NCBI RefSeq assembly: GCF_900129635.1 | Contig: NZ_FSRB01000003.1 | Span: 992,001 to 1,056,000 of the forward strand | Direction: 5' to 3' | DNA from: Singulisphaera sp. GP187 | Lineage (GTDB): Bacteria; Planctomycetota; Planctomycetia; Isosphaerales; Isosphaeraceae | DNA: 64,000 nucleotides | Shown here: piece after piece, positions 18,380 through 25,454 of the stretch | Layout of the letters: the number at the start of each line of letters is the position of its first letter | Position numbering within the stretch: the stretch's first letter is position 1 | Translations under genes and position numbers: made by a program | Notes under the pieces: generated by a model | Databases searched by the model: none | Seen by the model: only the letters and a program-made list of their open reading frames with translations | What the model was told of the DNA's origin: nothing

Positions 18380-19541
18380 AATAGCTCCTCTCAACAGGGA
18401 AAGTAATTCAAGCGGCCTGCTGATAGACGGAGCGGCCCTCGACCTTGAATGGGTTGCGACTGCCGAGCCAGGTGAAGGTCAGTTCCAACAACTCCTCCAT
18501 GGACTTGCACTGATGGTTGCGGGTGATCTGGTCATGCAGATTCCACCACACCCGCTCGATCGGATTACAATCGGGGCTGTAGGCCGGCAGGAAGTGCAGG
18601 TCGATCCGCTCGCGGTGCTCGTACAAATACACCGCCACATCGTTGCTGGCGTGGCACTTCGCGTTGTCGCAGATGATGTGAATCTTGCGGTAGCGCCTCA
18701 GGCAACTCCGAAGATCATCCAGGTGCTTCAAGAACAACGCCGTGTCCCTCCCTTGCTTCGGGGCGCCCTCGGTCAGAAACACCTGCCCCGTCCGCCAGTG
18801 GATCGAACCGCTCAGATAGCGTTTCTCGTTGTTGCCGGGTGTCTCGACCTTCGCCTGGTGGCCCTTGACCATCCACATCGAGCCGATCTTGGGATTCGTG
18901 TTGATATCGACCTCATCCTGGAAGACCACCGTCTCGTCCTCAGGCAATCCGGCGATTAACTCGCGGAGCTTTTCCAGCTTGGTTTCCCGCTCCGCGTCGG
19001 TCGGCCCGACCGTGGGACGCGGGCGACGATAGACCAGTCCCCCCTGATGCAGCCAACGACGAACGGTCTCGCGAGAGACCTCCAGGTCAAATTCTCGAAG
19101 CATCAGCAGTACCACGATCTCGCAGCACCAGCGGCTGCGGAGGAAGCCGAAGTCGCGGGGCTTCTGGGATTTGACCCAGTCCACGACGACGGCGACCCAC
19201 TCGGCGGCGAAGCGAAAGGGGCGGCCTGGTTTATGCCCGCTCAGACCCTCCACCCCTTCGGCGTGAAACCGCTTAACCCAGCGGTCGATAGTCCGCGAAC
19301 TACAGAACAAGAGCGTGGCGACGGTGGCCCAGGTGTGCCCATCGTCCAGGAGCAAGAGGAGATGCGATCGGAAGCGGACCTCGGGGTCGTGGTCCTTGCG
19401 ATATCGATCGAGCAACGCCCGGCGCTGCCCGTCGTCGAGGGTAACGCTGTGTGCCATGGGTGTGAATCTCGGGGACTGGACATGAGTGACACTACCCAAT
19501 TGTACAGACCCCGTCTACTTTCCCCGTTGCGAGGAGCTATT
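18380..19541 (-). mobile_element. IS630-family insertion sequence 2 (1162 bp)
   Basis: The left end starts AATAGCTCCTCTCAACAGGG, and the right end is its inverted complement with two mismatches over about 26 bases. TA flanks both sides (18,378-18,379 and 19,542-19,543). The element is different from IS630 element 1 in ends and transposase. It sits exactly in the stop codon of the neighbouring gene: without it that stop reads TAG, with it TAA. Confidence 0.93.
18408..19457 (-). CDS. IS630-family transposase
   Basis: The transposase of IS630 element 2: 349 residues from the ATG at 19,457. An N-terminal helix-turn-helix ('TWATVATLLFCSSRTIDRWVKRF') is followed by a second DNA-binding region and the DDE catalytic residues in FQDEVDI, ICDNAKCH and YSPDCNPIERVW. 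The frame is intact. An in-frame earlier start would add 14 residues and lies close to the inverted repeat. Confidence 0.93.
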   Translation of the reverse strand: MAHSVTLDDGQRRALLDRYRKDHDPEVRFRSHLLLLLDDGHTWATVATLLFCSSRTIDRWVKRFHAEGVEGLSGHKPGRPFRFAAEWVAVVVDWVKSQKPRDFGFLRSRWCCEIVVLLMLREFDLEVSRETVRRWLHQGGLVYRRPRPTVGPTDAERETKLEKLRELIAGLPEDETVVFQDEVDINTNPKIGSMWMVKGHQAKVETPGNNEKRYLSGSIHWRTGQVFLTEGAPKQGRDTALFLKHLDDLRSCLRRYRKIHIICDNAKCHASNDVAVYLYEHRERIDLHFLPAYSPDCNPIERVWWNLHDQITRNHQCKSMEELLELTFTWLGSRNPFKVEGRSVYQQAA

Positions 19542-19984
19542 TAGTAATGCGTCTGGACGACAAAGAATCGTCGCGACCGATCGCTGGCGTGCAAGAAGAT
19601 ATCATATCTCAGGTCCTCATTATCAGCGGTCTTAACTTGCAATCGATACACGGATCTTTTGCCATCGAGTGTACTTGGATCCCACCATGAAGGAGGCTTG
19701 GCAGGGCCAGCCCCATAGTCATCGCTCGACACTCCTGTAAAAGCCTCGTCCTCGAATTTCTCGCTGACAATCGCTGACTTCAAAGCCTGAATGTCAACCG
19801 CCTCAAACATAAAAAATCCGACAACAGCCAAAGCCTTAAAATCGTAAACCTTTTGATAATTCAATTTTTTGAATTGTTCTTGTTCGCCGAAGATGACTTC
19901 CGAGGAGCGATAGGGCGGCTTGTTGGGCCCGCATCCATCAATCGCTACAGCCGCCACGCAGAACACGGTGATGAACAGTTCCAT
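19541..19984 (-). CDS. small lipoprotein-like exported protein
   Basis: A 147-residue protein of unknown function. The N-terminus MELFITVFCVAAVAIDGC-GPN resembles a lipoprotein signal with a lipobox-like Cys at about residue 18. The mature part is mixed charged and aromatic, with 'PSWWDPSTLDGKRSVYRLQVKTADNEDLRYDIFLHASDRSRRFFVVQTHY' split over several strands at its C-terminus. The stop codon is TAA because IS630 element 2 inserted at its TA; the uninterrupted sequence gives TAG at the same place, so the protein is unchanged. In-frame coding-like sequence continues upstream ('DEWLETAIYITDRYWHNK'), so a longer start is possible. Confidence 0.55.
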   Translation of the reverse strand: MELFITVFCVAAVAIDGCGPNKPPYRSSEVIFGEQEQFKKLNYQKVYDFKALAVVGFFMFEAVDIQALKSAIVSEKFEDEAFTGVSSDDYGAGPAKPPSWWDPSTLDGKRSVYRLQVKTADNEDLRYDIFLHASDRSRRFFVVQTHY

Positions 19985-20753
19985 AGATGCATGCCACCCC
20001 TGGGTTTTGTTGTGCCAATATCTATCTGTGATGTAGATGGCCGTCTCAAGCCATTCGTCGCTCGTCCGGCATGAAGCCGTTGGTGCATCCTTGTTTCCCT
20101 GCTAAACATCCACTGTCTTGAAGGCGCCACGCTCGATAGTCCGCTGCAAGATCGATTTCTACAGGGGTTCAAAAATACGAATACCAGCATCACAGAACTC
20201 TTCAGTCCGAGAAGCCCGGAGGGCATTCTGACGACTTGGCTTTCCCCATCGCAATTGACGCATGGTTCCTGAAGGTGGACGATCCTGAATGCCGCAACCA
20301 TACCTATAGGCTTGATTAATCGAGCACTTTCGACCACAGCAATTGTCGACAATGACATCAAAAATGTAAAACTGCTCCCAGTTGCCGCCTCTGCTTCCTC
20401 CGGATTCGGGCCCTTGATCGCGTTCATGACGTACAAAAATACTCTCAACGTCTACGGGAACCAGACCGAATGTGAGCGACTATAAGAATGGAAAAAATGG
20501 CTCCCTTGCTTTCACACCCTGTCCTTGCTTTCACACCCTGTCCTTGCTTTCACACCTCTCCGCAGCCGACTTGCAAGGCTCAGGCAATCGGGGACCCGCG
20601 AACGCCCGTTCGGTGGCGAGGAGCGGAGTCGACAGACGGCGCAATCGCTCGCGCTCGAGTCGACCCTCTGGAACCGAGGACGGCCGCGGAAATCGTAAAT
20701 TCGCTCCGTCCCTTTCTTCCGCCCCACGTTAAGCTTTAAATCGTCAACCGGCG
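19985..20753. other. gap with weak coding signals and a 19-bp tandem repeat
   Basis: A minus-strand frame (about 20,100-20,448, starting 'MRVFLYVMNAIKGPNPEEAEAA') has two hydrophobic stretches and could be a small membrane protein or a frameshifted remnant; I could not confirm it. At 20,504-20,557 the 19-base unit CCTTGCTTTCACACCCTGT is repeated about 2.8 times. No RNA gene was recognised. Base composition is lower in GC than in the core regions. Confidence 0.4.
20504..20557. repeat. 19-bp tandem repeat, about 2.8 copies
   Basis: The unit CCTTGCTTTCACACCCTGT occupies 20,504-20,522 and 20,523-20,541, and its first 16 bases recur to 20,557. The copies are identical and directly abutting, so this is a tandem repeat and not a CRISPR. 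Confidence 0.85.
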
Positions 20754-21455
20754 TTACACCGGCCCGACTCCACCCGTCCCCTCGGTTGGAGGTGTGTTCG
20801 GCGAATCGGACAGCAGTTTCTCCAGCGATGCCGCCGCCCTGTACAGTGCATATCGCTTACGGAGGATCTCGTGAACGTCGTCGAACGTGACGCAGTTGAT
20901 TGCGTTCGAATCGATAATCACCTTGTTGGAACGCCACCGGAGCCGGGTGCGCTTCATGTCGTCCAGGCTTGCCGACCGCCCGATGACCAGCAGGCCGGTA
21001 AACGAGACGTGCCCGTAACCGAAGGTCTTCGTGAACCCATGACTCTTCTTGTAGTCGTCGAGGTTGAAGAACCAGTCCGTCAACTGACTGAATCCGTGCT
21101 CAAACCTCGCGCTCCACTCGGGGTTGGGCCGATTCGGCTGTTTCTTGAAGATACTATCAGGTCTGCCGTCCTCGAACTCGACCACACAGAAATGGGCGGC
21201 CGACTTGCTTCCCACGAGCAGGTCGGCCCTGTAGTCGCCGAAAAATGGAAACTCGTACGCCAATTCGGTCGCCGGTCCGATGTCCGGGGCGAAGGTCCCA
21301 AGGAACGCCGACAGATGCCGGCTGGCCTTGAACAGCGGCTGGATGTCGTCCATCTCGGACAGGTCGACCTTTAACGCCAGGAGGGTTGCCAACGCGCTCA
21401 GTTCTGCCTCGAACAGGGCGTGGTCGAACGTGATCGACTCGAGTACAGCACCCAC
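20754..21455 (-). CDS. Shedu-like (DUF4263) putative nuclease
   Basis: A 233-residue protein that I assign to the DUF4263/Shedu (SduA) group of PD-(D/E)XK-like proteins, known anti-phage factors. Evidence: 'FFGDYRADLLVGSKSAAHFCVVEFEDGRPDSIF' (about residues 71-103) gives the acidic residue on the first strand (Asp78, or Asp74) and the second acidic cluster (Glu93, Glu95), and 'FEHGFSQLTDWF' (118-129) supplies the following Gln helix. A divergent VEFED replaces the common VELK, so the catalytic Lys is missing or shifted. It lacks the large N-terminal domain seen in many Shedu proteins. The GTG start lies 12 bases after the stop of a RelE-like gene, so the two are probably co-transcribed. It lies at the edge of the IS-rich island. 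Confidence 0.62.
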   Translation of the reverse strand: MGAVLESITFDHALFEAELSALATLLALKVDLSEMDDIQPLFKASRHLSAFLGTFAPDIGPATELAYEFPFFGDYRADLLVGSKSAAHFCVVEFEDGRPDSIFKKQPNRPNPEWSARFEHGFSQLTDWFFNLDDYKKSHGFTKTFGYGHVSFTGLLVIGRSASLDDMKRTRLRWRSNKVIIDSNAINCVTFDDVHEILRKRYALYRAAASLEKLLSDSPNTPPTEGTGGVGPV

Positions 21456-21467
21456 TCGCGAGTCCCT

Positions 21468-21743
21468 CTAGTGGGCGGCGGTCGTCATGATGGATTGCTT
21501 CTTGGCGACGTCGAGGACTGTGATCGTGTCGCCTTCGATTGTGAAGAAAATCCTGGTGTCCGTGCTCGTCCGGAACACGTGGACACCGGGTATCTCAGCC
21601 AGGGTGTGCGAGTTCTCTCGCACGAACGGGTCGCCGTCCCAGTTAGCAAGGTGATCGAACCAAGCGTGGACCCGTCGGACCTCATCGGGGCCGAGTGTGC
21701 GCAGGGCTAAATCGACCGCAGGTGTGGTGACAACATTCTTCAT
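21468..21743 (-). CDS. RelE/ParE-superfamily toxin-like protein
   Basis: A 91-residue protein with the RelE/ParE fold pattern: an N-terminal strand ('NVVTTPAVDLALRTLG'), two helices ('PDEVRRVHAWFDHLANW'), then the C-terminal beta sheet with 'HVFRTSTDTRIFFTIEGDTITVLDVAKKQS', where Arg residues and the final Lys-Lys occupy usual RNA-contact positions. No antitoxin gene is visible immediately upstream or downstream; the next gene is the Shedu-like nuclease, 12 bases away. It may be an orphan toxin, a regulator of the nuclease, or a toxin neutralised by the nuclease gene. TAGAAT lies just upstream as a possible -10 box. Confidence 0.6.
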   Translation of the reverse strand: MKNVVTTPAVDLALRTLGPDEVRRVHAWFDHLANWDGDPFVRENSHTLAEIPGVHVFRTSTDTRIFFTIEGDTITVLDVAKKQSIMTTAAH

Positions 21744-22282
21744 AATCTTATTCTACACCGCCGCTGGCCGACTGCCAGCCCCAAGAATTACGGGGTGCAC
21801 AGGCCAGGCACCTAGAATCTTTGTAGCGGCGGTGTGGGAGCATGTTACCGAAGCGGACGAGTAACCAGGCATTTCAGCGAAGCAATCTGGGGGCTTTAGA
21901 AAAAACCAGCAGGCCAATTCTGACGACGAGCAATCCAAAGCCCCCCCCATTCTCTCTGGCTTACTCTCCTTGAATACCAGACTAGACGGGAACGGAAACG
22001 GGGACAGGCTCGAGTTGCTCCGCGACGGAGTCCCTGAAATCATCGTGCCCGACGCTGGACTCCGCGAGTTGGGGGCACGAGGACCGGCCGATCCGGTTTT
22101 TCAGGAGATTCCGCGTCTCCCCTGGCTGAAGATCGTCCCCACGCCTCCGACACCGCCGCAAGTGCTGGTCTGGAACCTCGGTGCTGGCGAGAGTTCCGTG
22201 CTCTCGGTCACGCTGCCCGCCTGAATGGCGAGCGAGCAGAGCGAGACTCAACTCCTGGCCGACTTTCCACCCCATGAAAAAG
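21744..22282. other. gap with a possible gene end on the plus strand
   Basis: No complete gene. A plus-strand frame ending in TGA at 22,224 ('DRLELLRDGVPEIIVPDAGL...LVWNLGAGESSVLSVTLPA') is coding-like over about 75 residues but lacks a convincing start, and may be the tail of a truncated gene at the island border. It converges on the HEAT-repeat gene, whose terminator follows. Confidence 0.3.
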
Positions 22283-22322
22283 AACGACGGCGGCCCGATT
22301 CCTCGATCGGGCCGCCATCGTT
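22283..22322 (-). terminator. intrinsic terminator of the HEAT-repeat gene
   Basis: An 11-bp perfect stem (GGCGGCCCGAT, 22,289-22,299, with its complement at 22,306-22,316) is extended by five more pairs after one mismatch. On the minus strand it is followed by TTCTTTTTC. Its position shows that the HEAT-repeat gene should end just to its right, which supports a frameshift in the reading frame that runs through it. Confidence 0.88.
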
Positions 22323-22369
22323 CCCTGAATGATTCGCTGCCTGTCGACTCGTCACGACCCGAGCCAGGC

Positions 22370-23553
22370 TCAGTTCGCCTTGGGGGCCAGGCTCGGGGAG
22401 CCGGGCAGGGGGGGAGAGCGACCGTCTTCTCGGTGGCCGCGGGCACGATCTTGCTGGCGGCTTGGCGAACCTGGGGCGACTGATCAGAGGAGGCCATCTC
22501 GGCGAGTCGCTCACGCACTTCCGGGGAGAGCCGGCCGGCCAAGGCTTCGACGGCGCTGGCGCGGACCGAGGGGTCGCTGTCGCGAGTCAACTGGAGGAAC
22601 CAGACGACCGGGTCGATGTCGGTCCGATCGCGGAGCAAGGGGATCACCGAGACCCGCAGCGCCGGCTTGGGATGGTAGATCATTTTGCCAAGGCTGATCT
22701 GCTCATCCGTCAGGCCGCGCGTCTTGAGAATGGCCTCAGCCGTCTCGGGAACGCCGGGCTCGGGATCGTAGAGCCGCTTCAGAAGCGATTCTTCGGTCAG
22801 CAGAGCGCGACGGGCGGCGAACGAGATCATCACCTGGCGGCGGACCTCGCCGGCCCCTTGGCTCATGTCTTCGAGATAAGGGATCGCGGGAGCGGCCGCC
22901 GAGTTGATCGGCAGGGTGCCCAGGCAAGCGACTGCGGCCAACCGAACCTTGGGGGCGCGGTCAGCCAGGGCACGAACGACCGGCGTGTGCAAACCCAACT
23001 TCCAGTCGGCCAGCAGATCCTCTTCGACGGGCGTGGGCGCTCGGCCAGGCAGCCAGCCCCAGAGCCGGCTTACTTCGGAGAGGGCCGAGACCCGAACGTT
23101 GAGGTCGGCATCGGCCATGCCCGAGGCCAGAATGTCGTGGACCGGCGGGAGGACCTTGGGCCAGGAGGCCGGAGCTCCCTCAGACGAGACCGAGAACCGA
23201 TTCAGGATCTTGGTGGCCACGTTCAGCGCCGTGGCTCGGCCGTAAGACCCGTACTTCCGATAGCCCGCCCGAACCGCCGCCAAGGTGTCGAGCCACTGCG
23301 GCGTCTCGTCCTCGTTGATCCCCGGCTTGTTGGCAGACACCTGCTCGTAGAGGGCGGTCAACGCTTTCGCATCGCCGTCCCGCAACGCCGGAGCCAGCAC
23401 GGCGAGTGGGGAGTTCGCGTCGAGCTTCACCGCGATCGGTCGAGCCACCGGTTTGCGATTCACCCACCGGTATCCACCGATCGCCAACCCCGCCACAACT
23501 CCCAAGCTCAGAACGCCCGCAATCCAAACGCCCGTTTGCCGTCGCTCTGGCAT
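22370..23553 (-). CDS. membrane-anchored HEAT-repeat protein (apparent frameshift near the 3' end)
   Basis: From the ATG at 23,553 (GGAGG nine bases upstream) the protein has a short N-terminus, one membrane segment (VWIAGVLSLGVVAGLAIGGYRW) and then about 330 residues of helical HEAT-type repeats ('DADLNVRVSALSEVSRLW', 'RAPKVRLAAVACLG', 'DSDPSVRASAVEALAGRL'). It is probably a scaffold facing the periplasm or cytoplasm. The frame passes a run of seven C (minus strand; 22,408-22,414) and then stays open to 21,982, through its own terminator. One extra C would give 394 residues ending at the TGA at 22,370-22,372, which I think is the true end. A sequencing error or a real mutation could explain it. 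Confidence 0.7.
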
Positions 23554-23842
23554 GGTTGCCTCCGTGCAAAGACCGTAATCCTCCCAATCCATTGGAGCGG
23601 CATCATAGTGCGAATCCGAGATCCGGCAAGATCATTTACTCAAGCCTTCCAGGCAGGACAATCAAGCTGCCTAAAACCCCTTGCTTCCCAACAACCCCGA
23701 AAATTGCCGCAATCGGGGGAAGCTCGATCAGGTCTCAGGCCGGTTCGACCGATTAATAAGCAAGGTGAACGCGAGGGCTACGGGGGAGGAGACCCCGACA
23801 GCTCCCCTGGCGTTCCGCGGCTTTTGCCTCAACGGAGTTGCC

Positions 23843-24682
23843 ATGAATTCCCCCGTGGATCGCCGAAGGCTGGCGACCTGGACGATCGCGCTGGCAGCGT
23901 TGGCGGCCGGGATCTGGAACGGGTCCCCCGCCTGGGCCGGCACCTCGAAGCCGGATCCGGCGCAAGTCGTCCCGATCGACCAGATCGCGCCAGAGTTCCG
24001 CGAGAACGTGTCGGAGGTCATCCGCGACCATACGTTCCATCGCAAGGGCGCGCCCGAAACGTTTCCGTGCAACCCACGGATCTACCTGAGTCTACTCAAC
24101 GAGCCTGCGCTGACGCTGGCTCTCTGGCAAGACCTGAGCACCTCACCGGTCCAGCTTCAGCAGATCGGTCCGAATCGCTACCAGGGGAATGACGGCAACG
24201 GGGCGAAAGCGTCCTGGGAGTTCGTCCACCGCTCCCCCAAGCTTCACGTGCTCTTGTGCAACCTCGACTATACCAGTCCGCGGGGTGCGGCCCACCTTCA
24301 GGCTCGGATTGTGCTGATCGTGCACTCGGGCTATTATCGCGAAGTCAACGGCGAGCACTGGGTCCAGCACGACGTCGAAGCTTACGTCAAGGTCGATTCC
24401 AAAGGGTGGAAAGCGGTCGCCCGCACGATTCGCCCGCTGATCGAAAAGCTGCTCGAAGACCAGGTCCGCGAGGCGGGTTGGTTCGTGTCACTGATGGGAC
24501 GCCTGGTCGGAATGTACCCCAACTGGGCGTGTCAGGTCACGATGAAGCAGGATCAGATCCAAGTCGACACGCGCGAACGTTTCCGTGATGTGGTGATCCA
24601 GACCCGACGTGCCGGGGCCTTCACTGGTCGGCCAACGCTGGTCGACAATGTTCCGGCGGACCCGGCGGTCAAGCGTCGTTGA
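23843..24682 (+). CDS. secreted protein of unknown function
   Basis: A 279-residue protein with a signal peptide (MNSPVDRRRLATWTIALAALAAGIWNGSPAWAG). The mature part has no recognisable family; it contains 'HTFHRKGAPETFPCNPRIYLSLLNEPALTLALW' near its start and a hydrophobic 'QARIVLIVHSGYY' strand. The start is chosen from GGAG eight bases upstream. A longer frame upstream is not coding-like. It is followed after 116 bases by another exported protein in the same direction. Confidence 0.7.
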   Translation: MNSPVDRRRLATWTIALAALAAGIWNGSPAWAGTSKPDPAQVVPIDQIAPEFRENVSEVIRDHTFHRKGAPETFPCNPRIYLSLLNEPALTLALWQDLSTSPVQLQQIGPNRYQGNDGNGAKASWEFVHRSPKLHVLLCNLDYTSPRGAAHLQARIVLIVHSGYYREVNGEHWVQHDVEAYVKVDSKGWKAVARTIRPLIEKLLEDQVREAGWFVSLMGRLVGMYPNWACQVTMKQDQIQVDTRERFRDVVIQTRRAGAFTGRPTLVDNVPADPAVKRR

Positions 24683-24798
24683 TCTCAATCGGGGCCGTTT
24701 TTTATTCCCACTCCCTCGGTCGAAATGGATTTCGAGCGAGGGAAGTCTGTGGGAACGGAATCGAATTGAACCGAAGAGCCTTCAGACGAGGGGCCAGG

Positions 24799-25422
24799 AT
24801 GCACCCCACTCTGCGACACTGCCTGGAGGCGACGTCCCGCGTCGTCTCCCGCCTGTTGCCTCAAGGATGCCGACCTCCGCAACCGAAAACGCGGCGCCGG
24901 GCCGCGCCCGAGCTGACGGCGCTGGAAGACCGCATTCTTCAGTACTTCAGCGTCGACGCCACGGTCGTTCCCTCGACCCTCTGGCCGCCGAACGACCGTT
25001 ATGTGCCGGTGACCGTCACCGGCACCGCCCGCGAGTTCACGGTCGTCAATAACAAGCAGGTCTTCGAGGAACTCGGCGGCCCGAAGCGGGCGACCTTCCA
25101 GGTGACCGACGAATACCGCCGCGACGAGCCTTCCGGGCCGCTCACGCTCGAAGACCAGGGGGGCGGCAAGTTCACCTTCTCCGTCACCTTCCACCTCCAA
25201 GCCCGGCGTGCCGAGCAATTTATCGCCGGTCGCCGTTATTATATCAACGTCGCGGCGCGTGACATCGACGGCTGGGCGGCCAAGCAAATCGCCGTCCAGG
25301 TCCCTCGGAGCTTGGATGACCGAGGGCCCGGCCCGCTCCAAGATTTCCCCTCGCGTAAGCACGTGAAAATGACGGCCCACGGACATCCCAAGGCCCCGAA
25401 TCAGGGCCGACTGGTGAAATGA
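24799..25422 (+). CDS. exported protein with planctomycete 'LEDR' N-terminal motif
   Basis: A 207-residue protein. After a basic N-terminus comes APELTALEDRILQYFSVDAT, the LE-D/P-R motif that many planctomycete extracellular proteins carry near their N-terminus. The rest is beta-rich ('YVPVTVTGTAREFTVVNNKQVFEEL', 'GGKFTFSVTFHLQARRAEQF'), compatible with an Ig-like or cell-surface domain, but no family can be named. GAGGGG lies upstream of the ATG at 24,799. The same motif occurs in the sugar-dehydrogenase-like protein at 46,229. Confidence 0.65.
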   Translation: MHPTLRHCLEATSRVVSRLLPQGCRPPQPKTRRRAAPELTALEDRILQYFSVDATVVPSTLWPPNDRYVPVTVTGTAREFTVVNNKQVFEELGGPKRATFQVTDEYRRDEPSGPLTLEDQGGGKFTFSVTFHLQARRAEQFIAGRRYYINVAARDIDGWAAKQIAVQVPRSLDDRGPGPLQDFPSRKHVKMTAHGHPKAPNQGRLVK

Positions 25423-25454
25423 CCGAAGCGGGGCGATGATCGATGATCCGTCGA

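Noticed and set aside
20504..20557. CRISPR array
   Set aside because: The 19-base units abut directly without spacers, and no cas gene is present.
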